Below, in pieces: positions 1-9,728 of a stretch of DNA of 64,000 nucleotides (positions are counted from its first letter, which is position 1; each line of letters begins with the position of its first letter). The position numbers and the translations under genes are program-made. The notes beneath the pieces are model-generated. The model made no database searches. It worked only from the letters and a program-made list of their open reading frames with translations, and was not told the origin of the DNA. The stretch lies in the NCBI GenBank assembly GCA_019279435.1, contig JAAALK010000289.1:88567023-88631022 (forward strand), given 5' to 3'. Source of the stretch: Zizania palustris (Eukaryota; Streptophyta; Magnoliopsida; Poales; Poaceae).

Positions 1-835
1 CGAAGCGGTCTGTGTATTACTTGTGGTAGACCCTAGCCCGATCCCTAGGTGTCCAACCCGCACATTCTCTAAATAGTGTGTGATTTCGCTCTTCGATGTC
101 TTCTACACCTTTTGCCTACGCGCATCTCTTGTGCGGGGGTGCGACACGTGGTGGTATCTCAGTGTGTCGGTCGTGCGGCTCCTCCTCTCGTGCTGACTCA
201 TGATAACGGTCATGCACTGGTCTATAGAGGTGTACGGGAGCAGGAGGTGCGGGCAGCGCGGGAAAAGGTATCGTAGGCGCAGGCGAAGGTGTCGTGTAAT
301 AGGTGGTAGGGGCAGTTTGACCGGCCATACGGCCATTTGACCTAGGGTGTAATAGCTAGTCGGACCGCCCTGATGGTTGTCTGATGGACTATAGTTGGCT
401 ACAGAAGCTGGAAGATGCCGGTCTGACTGGCCCAAGGGCCGGTGTGACCGACAGAGCCGTATGCGGTCTCGGCCATGGATAATGAGGCCGGAGACGTGAT
501 GGCTTTCCTTGTACTCCCGTCGGTTCTACTGTGTATGTGATGTACAGGGGGTACACTAGCAATCGTAGTTGGAGAAGCTGCTTCGGAAAAACCAAATCTC
601 CTAAACATCGTCTCCATTCTAGAGTCAGCCACGGCCTCTAGACGATTTGTAAAAGTGGCGCTAACCGCCTAGTCTACCATGGTGGCTATCTTTTGCTCAA
701 TATCCCTGGAGGATAGTCGAGGGGACGACGTTGTTCCCTTTCTCCCGGAGAAGTCGGTGATGTCGATGTCACGCTTAACGAAGCCCTCGACGGTCTTGGT
801 GAAGCAACCAAATAGGACAACATGTAGCTCCTTTG
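1..835 (-). pseudogene. Possible gag-like coding remnant, unassigned
   Basis: I do not recognise this protein. Read on the minus strand, the stretch gives a loosely continuous proline-, serine- and histidine-rich peptide. It includes RMETMFRRFGFSEAA and, upstream of a TAG near 675, TVEGFVKRDIDITDFS. The composition resembles the N-terminal part of a retrotransposon gag. No zinc knuckle, protease or other diagnostic motif is visible, and the left part runs off the window. The minus-strand TATA-like box at about 880-895 and LTR-like sequence to its right would fit the 5' end of a minus-strand LTR element. That is inference, and chance open frames in GC-rich DNA are a real alternative. Confidence 0.22.
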
Positions 836-879
836 TCTTGACCTCGATCTCTACCCTATCTTCCTTGAATCGACCTTGG

Positions 880-1142
880 CCCTATATTTATAGGGGTTAG
901 ACAGGACATGCCTGTGCTCTAATTGGACTTAGATACAAGTCCAATTCATTAAAAATTGATTAGGGATGAAAATACCTCGAAACCAATTAATCTAAATTCG
1001 ACTCAGATTGGGCCGGTCAAACTGGGCCAACATGGCCGGTTGGACCGGCCATTTCCAGGTCTTGGCATATTTTTGGCCCAAAATTACCAAAATTGATATT
1101 TCGACAATTTTGACCATTAATGTCATTTTTTGCTATCAACAC
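880..1142 (-). promoter_or_regulatory. LTR-like segment with TATA box (minus strand)
   Basis: On the minus strand the sequence CCCCTATAAATATAGGG at 880-895 is a good TATA box. About 250 bp upstream of it, the minus strand reads TGTTGATAGCAAAAAATG beginning at 1142, which would suit an LTR start (TG). The segment also carries repeated GGCCGGT/GACCGGCC words at 1008-1056. No partner LTR or primer-binding site was found, so this is only a possible LTR U3 region. Confidence 0.22.
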
Positions 1143-2035
1143 TTGGGTCAGCTAATCTTGTCTTTCTTCGATGCTTTGTCGGAGTTCATTTAATTGCGCC
1201 ATAGTAACACAATTTGCTTCCTCAATATCTTCGTTCTACCTATGTAACCTTAGTTCAAATATGAATAATAGGTATTTGTAGATAAAAATTTAGAAGCTCC
1301 CACAACCTCACCTTCTCTTACCAACCAAAGCTCTTACAACTTCCCTGCAGATTACATATGTACTTTGTGTGGTGGTAACAGAGTGATGGTTAAGCAAATA
1401 CCAACTAGTTTTCAGTTTTACAGTGGCTTATTTGTGGATCTTAGTTGGGAAAGATGCATAAGGAGCAATCTGAATTCTAGTTATTGTAAAGATAAGTAGC
1501 AATCCAAACTAGACATCCAATTTCTAGTGCTGATGAAGAGATGTGAAAGATGTAACCAAAGCAACACACGCACAAATGAAATTTCACTAATAGAAGGATA
1601 AAAATCTTATTAGACAACTTAATGTGTAGTTTCAACACTTGTTCATATCGACAATCTTATAGTTCTTCTTTCTTTCCAACACTTTTTATGAAACTTTCCT
1701 TCTTCTGTTTTATTGACTCTTTTTTTGCACGATACTAATAAAGATCTAATATAATACATGCACAAATGAAGGATAGAACCAAATATTCTAGTAGCTATTT
1801 TGATAGGATAAAGATAGATGTAAACGGTATTTTTTTGTGGGGATATGAAAGGGAAAAAGATGATGATATGATCAGCAACTACACAAAGACTCGAATGGAT
1901 TGAAACTTAACAATACTCACTAGATAAACAGATCATAACAAAAGGCTACGACAATTTTTGTGGGCTTTTTTGTGGATAGGATGAAGGCCAAAATAAATGT
2001 AGCTAAGGGTAAAGAATCCTACCGTGGTAACGAAA
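1143..2035. other. A/T-rich stretch, nothing recognised
   Basis: No domain, long open frame or repeat was recognised in this stretch. If the LTR at 2050-2637 is real and its element runs leftward, this would be its untranslated leader or eroded gag, but I see no gag motif here. Confidence 0.3.
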
Positions 2036-2047
2036 GTTCTGATACCA
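2036..2047 (-). other. Primer-binding-site-like motif
   Basis: The minus strand reads TGGTATCAGAAC here. This is one base away from the common plant initiator-Met tRNA primer-binding site TGGTATCAGAGC. It lies two bases inside the CA end of the proposed LTR on its right, the expected spacing in copia elements. Confidence 0.4.
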
Positions 2048-2049
2048 TA

Positions 2050-2637
2050 TGAAATGGCACGATGTCCTGATCTTCTTGACGTAGGATCAATCACCAGATA
2101 ACTAGTTGTAGAATAGCTAGATAACTTGCTGCAAGCAGCGATAACTAGTGCAACCTGGTAAAAAAACTCGAAGTCAACCACCGTCTTTAACCGACAACCT
2201 AAGTCGAGGATTCGCCCAACCACACTCTCATGAACCAACCAACACACCCTATAATCAATCAAGGAAAAACCTTGAAGGGAGTAGGAGCACCAATTGGGAG
2301 TTGATGAAGCCACCACTTCTGTAATCCCACGAAGGAAATGACAAGAGCAAAGGGGTAGAGATTACTCTCGAGTTTGCTAGCACTCGACTAAACAAAGGGG
2401 TTATGCTTTTCAAAATATCAAAAGTATCCTCTTGCTCAAGAGTACATGGATATTTATACTAAGAACATACCTCCTAGAAATGTATGAAAGTGAAATGGAG
2501 ACGAACCGATAAACCATGTGAAAGGCCTCCTCGGAACAGTTTTTCCCGAGTGGTCCGATGGTTCTGCATAGATGTTGCTCTTCTGTGTAGTCTTTAATGT
2601 TTTACTCATAACTCCATCTTGGTAAGTAATAATAACA
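2050..2637 (-). repeat. Possible copia LTR (minus orientation)
   Basis: Read on the minus strand, the segment starts TGTTATTATTAC at 2637 and ends CCATTTCA at 2050, so it has TG...CA ends. A TATA-like box (TATAAATATCC) lies at about 2452-2467, and the primer-binding-site-like motif follows immediately. The right boundary is a guess from the TG/ACA rule because no second copy lies in the window. The short open frame at 1933-2316 overlaps the boundary and is not considered a gene. Confidence 0.4.
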
Positions 2638-2776
2638 TGTTGTTGATTGCATTGGAATCATGACTTGATTACCTTTCACGCCATATGCATTATGTGGCAC
2701 TAAATATTTTACATTAATGCCGTTTTGAATGAAAGTTGAACATGTGACAGGTTGTCAATCTTCTGAGCAATCTTGA

Positions 2777-3190
2777 TCAATCTGATTGGATCTCAATAAT
2801 TGAAATTCCAATCTGGTCGGCCCTAGTGGCATTGAAAACTATACTTGATAAGGTTTCCAAAAAGTGCTCACTCACCTCAATATCTTCTAGTAAACAAAAG
2901 TTATGTGATTTGCTATTATGGTCTTCCTTGTAGTCATCGCCTTGTATGTTCTTGTACTCCTCTTGGGTGAACCTGAGTAATAACAATGTGCACAACTTAG
3001 GCCTTATATAATTCTCACTAATATTAAATTGATCTTCGTAATGTAGCGCGTTAACCTCTTGTTGTAGTTTCTTTGCTCGACTAATTGTGATCAGGCCATC
3101 AAAGGTTTGGGCTAGTGTTGAAGTAGGTGATACTTGAGATGGTGTTACTTGTTTTGGGGGTTGTAACATGTTGGTTACTGACGGGGTCAT
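2777..3190 (-). pseudogene. Ty3/gypsy polyprotein C-terminal tail fragment
   Basis: About 138 codons on the minus strand resemble the tail that follows integrase in many grass gypsy elements. There is a proline/threonine-rich linker, then GLITISRAKKLQQEVNAL, matching the common form GPITRSRAKKLQQEVNALL, then NISENYIRPKLCTLLLLRF, and a stop at the left end. Nothing of protease, RT or integrase is attached. The right edge abuts copia RNase H sequence in another frame, so this is a truncated fragment fused to an unrelated element. The same kind of tail occurs in element G at 36986-37381 but is clearly diverged. Confidence 0.6.
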
Positions 3191-3600
3191 ATCATCTAGG
3201 CTCCTTGGCTTGCGCAATGGCACTACTATTATCACAATATAGTTCCACTAGACTAGACACACTAGGAACAACACCTAGCTTAGAAACAAACTTTATGATT
3301 CAAACGGCCTCCTTCGCAACATCTGAAGAGGAGATATACTCAGCTTTTGTTGTAGAATCAGTCACCGTCTCTTTCTTGGAACTCTTCCAACTCACTGTGG
3401 CTCCATTGAGGCAGAACACAAAGCCAGATTGCGATCGAGAGTCATCTTTATCGGTCTGAAAGCTAGCATCAGTGTAACCACTTACAACGAGTTCCTCTTC
3501 ACCACCCCGTACACTAGGAACATTTCCTCGATACTTCTTAAGTACTTGAGGATGCTTTTTACTACAGCCTAGTGACTTTCACCCAGGTTATATTGGCACC
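3191..3600 (-). pseudogene. Copia RNase H remnant (element K)
   Basis: On the minus strand a frame at about 3480-3330 gives SFQTDKDDSRSQSGFVFCLN, then VSWKSSKKETVTDSTTKAEY, the characteristic copia RNase H with its Glu in STTKAEY. Near 3240 the motif YCDNSSAIAQAKEPR is the next conserved block. The sequence then stops at the junction with the gypsy tail. The C-terminal conserved blocks (around RSKHI and the final Asp) are missing. Confidence 0.75.
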
Positions 3601-3622
3601 TACTCATAACACTTAGAGCATA

Positions 3623-4510
3623 TTACACATCTAGGCATGTACACAACATGACATATATGATGGATCCAATTGTGGAGGCACACGGGATCACACTCATCCT
3701 CTCTAGCTCATCAGATGTCACATCACACTGAGTATTACTAAGAGAAATACCATGTGACATTAGCAGAAAACCCTTCTTGGAATTATGAATTTGGAACCGT
3801 TTCGAAACCTTGTTAATGTACATACTCTAGCTTAATCCAATTAGCCGCTTCGATCAATCTTTATAGATCTTTATGCCTAGAATGTATGCTACGTCTCTAA
3901 GATCTTTGATCGAAAAACTATTTTTCAGAGAAGTCTTAACAGCATTCAACAAAGGAATGTCATTTCCGATTAATAATATGTCATGCACATACAAGACCAG
4001 AAACATAAGGGAGCTCCCACAAGCCTTCTTGTAAACACAAGGCTCTTCTTTGTTCTTGATGAAGCCAGGCCGTTTGACTACCTCATCAAACCGAAGATTC
4101 CAACTCTCAGAAGCTTGCTTCAGTCCATAAATAGACTTTTGCAACTTACAAACTTTGCCATCATTACTCGGATCGTCAAGACCTTCAAGTTGTGTCATGT
4201 ACACATCCTCACTTAAGTTTCCATTTAGGAATGTCGTCTTTACATCCATTTACCGTATCTCAAAATCATAAAATGTGACAATTGCTTGGATGATTCAAAT
4301 AGACTTAAGCATGGCGACGGGCAAAAACATTTCATCATAATCAACAACTTGAATCTGTCTAAAACCATTTGCCACCAATCGTGCCTTATAGATGTGAACA
4401 TTTCCATCAATGTCTATCTTTTTCTTGAAGATCCATTGACACTCAATAGCTTTTACACCATCGGGTGGATCAATGAAGTTCCAAACTTAGTTTTCTCATA
4501 TGGACTCTAA
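3623..4510 (-). pseudogene. Copia reverse transcriptase remnant (element K)
   Basis: The clearest block is at 4249-3854, where MDVKTTFLNGNLSEDVYM, then SIYGLKQASESWNLRFDEV and LVLYVHDILLIGND follow in order. These are typical copia RT motifs. The catalytic YVDD appears as YVHD, so one essential Asp is replaced by His. A second block at 3823-3623 gives the thumb region (SKKGFLLMSHGISLS, then IGSIIYVMLCTCLDV). The upstream part at 4510-4250 is readable only with a stop and a frame change. The enzyme would have copied element RNA into DNA; this copy is dead. Confidence 0.85.
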
Positions 4511-5607
4511 CTCAGATCTAATGGCTCCAAGCCATTTCTCAGAGTCTGGTCCCTTCTCTTCTTCTGCATAGTTCATGGGCTCATCGTGACTCACCCTCTA
4601 AGACCATTGTGGGGCCGGCACATGTACAACAGGCTCTACAACACCTTGTGCATCCTGTTGTTGTTTAGTGGGATTTGGAACACCTTCCAATGGTTGTCGA
4701 ACCTCTTCGAGATGCACCATCCTCCTACTAACTCCTTTTGAGAGAAACTCTTTCTCAAGGAATACACCATTCTAGTCAATAAACACTTTTCCCTCTTCGC
4801 TATTATAGAAATAGTATCCTTTGGTTTCCCTAGGATACACCACAAAGATGCACTTGTCAGACTTAGGATTGAGTTTGTGAGACATCAAAAATTTGACATA
4901 CGCCTCACATCACAAATTATTTAGAAAAGACAAAATGGGATGCCACCTAGACCACATCTCATATGGCGTCTTCTCTACTGACTTAGATGAAACTCTATTT
5001 ATTGTGAAGGCTACAATTTCTAGAGCGAGTCCCCAAAAGGATAATGTAGATCTACATGATTCATCATAGACCAAACCATGTCCAACAAGGTGTGGTTCCT
5101 CTGTTTGGACACTCCATTCCACTAGGGTGTGCCGGGTAGAGTCAGCTATGGAACAATTCTACACTACTTCAGATGATCACAAAACTCATAGTTGAAATGT
5201 TCACCTCCACGATCAGATCGTAAAAATTTAATTATTTTTCCTATATGATTTTTTACTTCATTTTGGAACTCCTTTAACTTTTCGAAGGATTCCCACTTAT
5301 GCCTCATCAAGTAGACTTAACCATATCTACTAAAGTCATCGGTAAAAGTGATGAAATACTAAAAACCATTCCTCGCCATGTAGCTCATTAGACCACACAC
5401 AACATTTTTGTAATATGGCCAATAGCTCACTCGCCCTCTCACTCTGTCCAGTAAAAAGTGTCTTTGTCATTTTGCCAAGTAAGAAAGACTCGCAGGTGTC
5501 ATATGATTCAAACTCAAATGACTCCAAAAGTACAGAACTATGGAGCTTCTGTACGCATTTCTTATTTATATGACCCAAACGACAATGCCAGATGTAGGTA
5601 GGATTAA
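4511..5607 (-). pseudogene. Copia GAG-pre-integrase and integrase remnant (element K)
   Basis: Near 5607-5500 the minus strand encodes a GAG-pre-integrase region with WHCRLGHINKKCVQKLHS, followed by YDTCESFLLGKMTKTLFTG, the zinc-binding region that precedes copia integrases. At 5122-4910 the segment AFTINRVSSKSVEKTPYEMW is the end of the integrase core. At 4845-4640 the stretch REKCLLTRMVYSLRKSFSQKE is the linker between integrase and RT. The catalytic Asp residues are not in one readable frame because of frameshifts and stops. Integrase would have joined element cDNA to host DNA; this copy cannot. Confidence 0.75.
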
Positions 5608-5923
5608 AAGACCTTTTTACCTCTCAATTACAACCGACATAGTGGATACTATTTTGGTATCCCTTATAGGGTTATTATGGTAAAACATGTTCGAAGGATG
5701 CTGATAAGGTAGTCATTCCATCCTTCTAGCTGTTTTCCACTTCGGAGAGGAAACCTTTCGAAGGCTCTCTTTGGACCGAAGTCTGGACGGACCCTTCGGC
5801 TTCGAGCCCTTCAATCCGGAGGCATGTCTTGAGCTTAGGATTAGACTTTCATTTATCTTGATCGCATAACTCATTTGGTTGAAATCTTGGAGGATCATGA
5901 GGATGAAATATTTTCCCCCAAAA
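5608..5923 (-). repeat. Partial LTR of element A
   Basis: The sequence aligns with the inner part of element B's LTR, including ATTACAACCGACATAGTGG at 5629-5647 and a right end TTTTCCCCCAAAA followed by GTAGCCCTTG. In B the same place reads CCCCCAACA then GTAGCCCCTCG. The left part of the LTR, with its TGTTGGCGTAAAAG end, is absent. A middle stretch (about 5700-5880) is diverged from B. Confidence 0.75.
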
Positions 5924-6285
5924 GTAGCCCTTGAATATGCTTCTCCGAATAGCCTGTATACGCATGAAATATTTTCATGCTCAAGAACTTATAAAAATTC
6001 AAGGTATTATAACCTTTTGAAGCATTTTTGGCATCAGAGGCGTATCGAAGTTAGGCTTCGAACTTGAACCTCCGTATGATAACTCCAAAAGAAAAATGAA
6101 TCGTTATGATGGCAATGCATCACAAAGAGTCGTTAGACCTTCATGAATCGCACCAAACGAAAACGGAGCGGTTATAAAAAGGGAAAGTGATCAGCGGTGA
6201 AAAGTTTTTACAGAGCTTTTGTGCTACAACATTTCCACACTTTCATCTTCAACTTTCCTCTCCGAGACTCTCGAGCATTCCACCA

Positions 6286-6816
6286 ATGGCGAGAACCAGT
6301 GTGAAAGTGTCGACGTCGGCGGCGACCTTGGCGCAGCGGCAAGCTTGGGATGCATCTGCAGCAGCAGCAGTGGTGGGAGCTCCAGGTGGCTCCTGGCCTA
6401 AGGATCTGCGAGAACACCGTCCGCCATCAAAGAAGCCATTGAAGCAGACATTTTTCTAGTGCAATCGACTAGCACGACAGAGTCCGTTGAAGAAGCGGTG
6501 AACGGCAAGAAAGGACAAGAAATGAGGACCCGGATCCCTGGGGAAGAGGTGATACCAGCGCCGAGGAGCAGATAAGTAGTTGTCTTTGAAGCTTTCTTTG
6601 AAGCAGGACTGGGACTTCCTTTAATTGATTTCCTGACGGAGGTTCTAGAGATGTTCCTTGTCACCTTGCCACAGCTATTTCCGAATGTCATAGCTAGGCT
6701 GGCAATCTTCGAGTGGGCCCTCCGAGCCGAAGGGTGCGAGGGAAGGTCCGAAGTGTTCGTGGCAATCAACGGAGCTTTGTGCGAACCCAAGCCACATGAC
6801 GGGCCCGGAGACTCCA
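6286..6816 (+). pseudogene. Antisense Tat gene of element A, N-terminal part
   Basis: This is the 5' part of the gene lying antisense to pol in Tat-like elements. The start MARTSVKVSTSAATLAQRQA parallels MVKTKGSAPPSALARQQ of element B, both followed by an alanine-rich tract. That frame stops at 6459, and homology resumes in another frame at about 6578 with VVVFEAFFEAGLGLP, then LFPNVIARLAIFEWALRAEG. This matches the family annotated in grasses as putative gypsy-type transposon or Transposase_28. The function is unknown to me. The frame is cut by element E just after CEPKPHDGPGDS and continues in register at 53053. Frameshifts make it non-functional. Confidence 0.75.
6812..6816. repeat. Target-site duplication CTCCA (left copy)
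   Basis: CTCCA lies immediately left of element E. The same five bases occur at 53048-53052 immediately right of it. Removing E plus one copy restores the antisense reading frame across the break. Confidence 0.85.
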
Positions 6817-8643
6817 ATTAATGCCCAGAATATAATAATTCTAGACTTTATTGAATTTCCAAGGAAAAACAACAAATACAATATGTTCATCACACTACCA
6901 CGTACAATACGCCAATCAAAGGTGGTTCGTAGACCACATTATTACATAAGTGTTTAAAGGAAAGAGAAACTATGAACATAAATCCTCTAGATAAATGCCT
7001 TCTTCTAGTCTCGCGCCTTGACTGGGTCGCTACTCCAGACCATCCTCCTCCTCATAGTACGCTACCTCTGAGGTGGTGAGTCAACGGGGGTGAGTACAAT
7101 CGTACTCAGCAAACCACCGAAAATGCAAATATAATGCAAGGTAATAACAAAGGAAGGTAGTGGCTGATGTTTGCGGAAAAGTACGTTTGTAAAGCAGTTA
7201 ATGTGATCATGTTATTAGTACAAAAAATAAATCATGGGTAAATGCATAATCTTCTACCTCGAGGGGTATAGTTAGCCCGCCCTCGCTCAACATCCTTATA
7301 TGTCATTCCATCATGCAATCATTCATGCAAGAGTAAAGTAATTGCGTTGAACATTGCCCAACCCACCCTTGACCGTGGGCATGGCTTTTCGAAAAGATTA
7401 TACTCTGATCAGAGGTGTACTACTGTACCCACAAGGCATTCATTCCCGCACACCAAAGTGTGTTGTGATGACACCCTGTCACCCCTATGGAACTCATGCC
7501 AAAACCTTTAGCATGGAACACACCAACTCAATAACACCCTCTTATGGGTTTCATACGGCGACCCAACGTGTTGGGCCAACGTCGTACCCCCCCCCCCTTG
7601 AGCCTCGTCGGTACAAGCCACCCGCAGGTGTCACTTGCCCCCTCCACTATGGTGCTTTAAGTTGGAACGCTCCATACCTCTAGTTAGGACTTACCCAATA
7701 GACTTGTGGTTAGTACGAAATGTTTTGCAATAGATCCCGCAGACCGGTCCTTATAGTGCCCCCGGTGCTACCGATCAATGCTCTAGCTTGCACCCGGAAC
7801 CCACCATGCTTACAACTTAATCAAAACTCTATAACAAACAAAATTCTAGGGATGAGAAATATAACGGGGAAATCATATAATAGAAACCAACTGACTATGA
7901 CTCATTTTTACCCTATAGCAGTTGTGTCGATACATTGGACACTATGTAATATTTATACTTTACAGGTGACAAGGAGTTTAGGCTCAATAAGGATGGCTTG
8001 GGTTTGCACACCAAGGATGGGGATCTAATAAATATATGTAAGGCTTTTGATTAGACTAATGCAATTACAATCCTATGAGGTATAGCGGTAATTATTAAAA
8101 ATGGGCTCAATTATGATCAAAATGGGGGTCGTGACTTGCCTTGATCAGCAAAGGGTGATGGGGGGACCTCTAGATAATACTCTAGATCCTCTATGGGGAC
8201 GTAATCTTCTCGGTACAAAAAATCAAAGAGAGCAAACAATTAATAACATGAAAATAGCAATACAAAACATATGGATTAAATGGGCTAAGGTTGTAGAGAA
8301 TTAAATTTAGAATTTTCTGAAATTTAAATGGTGAAATTTGGAGTTAAAATGAGTGAGATATGAATTTTTGAAGTTTAAATTGAATATTTTGAATTAAATT
8401 TAAATATAAAATAGCCTCTGGTCCACGGTGAGCTAGGCCCACCATGGACCAACGCACTGTGCACGTGGACCAGGCCATCCAGGGCCGCACGATACAGATC
8501 CAGCGTAGGCGGAGATGCGGGGGTTTTAAATGAAATTGTGCGGCCGAGATTATAACATGCTACCCGAGGACACGTGGATGCTCCAGATCGACGCGGCAGC
8601 TTAAATGAAAATGGTGCACCAGGATTAAATCGCTAACGGGGGT
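6817..8643 (-). repeat. 3' LTR of element E (truncated)
   Basis: The stretch is collinear with 49981-51801 of the 5' LTR, from TAATGCCCAGAATATAATAA to TTAAATCGCTAACGGG. The terminal TG (plus-strand view) has mutated to AT. Shared landmarks include the CCTCGAGGGGTA block and the tract ATTATTAAAAATGGGCTC. Homology to E stops at about 8643 and copia F LTR sequence starts. The remaining 1246 bp of this LTR is not in the window. Open frames here are chance. Confidence 0.85.
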
Positions 8644-9666
8644 TTATTTTGTATGGGCAATGTCTTCACTGCAGTTTTTGATCTGTTTTCTCATTCAGTG
8701 GGTTTTCAGTTTTCAGTTTACTCAATTGATCTAGTGTAATCTGATCTACTTTGAATTGTAGAGTGGATCATTCTTTGATACAAGAGGTTCAGTCCTAATT
8801 ATAGTGATTCATCTTTTAAATCTTCAGTCTGAGTTTTATTGATAGATTATCAAATTTTGTATCTGTTTTCAGCAGTAAGTTCTAGATTTTCTGTACTGGT
8901 TTACTCCTGAAGAGTCTTTGTTGTTTGCTCTGATCTGATGCATCAATTGTAGAGAATATAATTGTTGCTCAGCTCTTTTGTTATTCAAATTCTGGAAATC
9001 TTCTCTAGAGCTGAGTTAGTGTCAATGAACAGGGTTTTGTGAAATCTGTTTGTCTTGCTACAGTGCTCTGATGTTTGAATTGTCCATATTCAAATATACT
9101 TTGTTTCAGCTTCTATTCAATCAGGGTTGAACTGATCTGCTACAGTGTTGAAAGCCTGAAGGTTCTTGAATTAGAAATAGTTGTTTCAGCCTTCTCTTGT
9201 CAAGTCATTAATTCTGTTTTCAGAAATTGTATTTTGAGCAAATCCTTCAAGCAAAAGTTCTAAATCTGTTTTGTGCTGAATTGAAATGAATCTGAAGTCA
9301 AAACTTACAAAATGAACCACAAATTAACAAATGTGCTTTGTTGAAGTTACCTTTACTATTCACCGTCCGAAAAATTTCAGAAGTGCATGAATTTCAATTG
9401 TGATTGAATTGAAACAAGCTGAGTCACTTTTACATACTTAAATTGTTCTCTTAAGTGAGTGATTTGATAGTTGGTGATTAAAAACATTGAATCAAAGCTG
9501 GTTTGTGTTTTTCCATCTTGAGGAGCTCAATTTTTGGTTTGATTGAATTGAAACTTGATATTGAGTTGTTAAGAGGTGCGTTGGGTGATTCAATTAGGAC
9601 ATCACATTCGAAAGAAAGTGTCGAGGCACCTATTCACCCCCTTCTAGTCGCCATTCCGATCCCACA
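8644..9666 (+). repeat. 5' LTR of element F (truncated)
   Basis: It aligns with about 31266-32235 of the 3' LTR, from ATTTTGTATGGGCAATG to the end CGATCCCACA. The first roughly 1.65 kb of the LTR is missing. Compared with the 3' LTR it retains about 50 bp near 9416-9480 that the 3' copy has lost. The terminal block CACCCCCTTCTAGTCGCC is the plus-strand form of the block seen inverted at the ends of J and H. Confidence 0.85.
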
Positions 9667-9667
9667 A

Positions 9668-9682
9668 TTGGTATTAGAGCCG
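9668..9682 (+). other. Primer-binding site of element F
   Basis: TTGGTATTAGAGCCGG follows the LTR end CCCACA after one base. It resembles the initiator-Met-tRNA-complementary site TGGTATCAGAGC with one mismatch. The spacing supports the LTR boundary. Confidence 0.7.
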
Positions 9683-9728
9683 GTTTGATCATGAGTTGAC
9701 CTTTACCGGTTGTGATCCTTTTGGCGAC

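Larger units (their letters stand above)
3191..5607 (-). mobile_element. Element K: truncated Ty1/copia remnant
   Basis: Reading the minus strand from right to left, the domain order is GAG-pre-integrase, integrase, reverse transcriptase, RNase H, the Ty1/copia order. Both ends are lost: gag, protease and 5' LTR on the right, and the end of RNase H and 3' LTR on the left. Many stops and frameshifts make it the most decayed coding element here. The motifs fit the Tnt1/Sto-4 style of grass copia rather than the SIRE-like elements F and H, but that assignment is from memory. The right junction with element A's LTR is near 5607 and the left junction with a gypsy tail is near 3190. Confidence 0.8.
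5608..6816 (-). mobile_element. Element A, left part: Tat-like Ty3/gypsy (3' end)
   Basis: This is the left piece of a Tat-like gypsy element whose right piece is at 53048-56065. It carries a partial LTR and the first part of an antisense gene, in the order seen at the 3' end of element B. By analogy with B the missing gag-pol would lie on the minus strand to the right, outside the window. The right edge is the CTCCA duplication (6812-6816 and 53048-53052) made when element E inserted. The left edge is a junction with copia K inside the LTR, so the terminal part of the LTR is gone. Confidence 0.8.

Noticed and set aside
7354..8304. Open frames of about 100 codons that recur at 50677-51186
   Set aside because: They recur because both copies are LTR sequence of element E.
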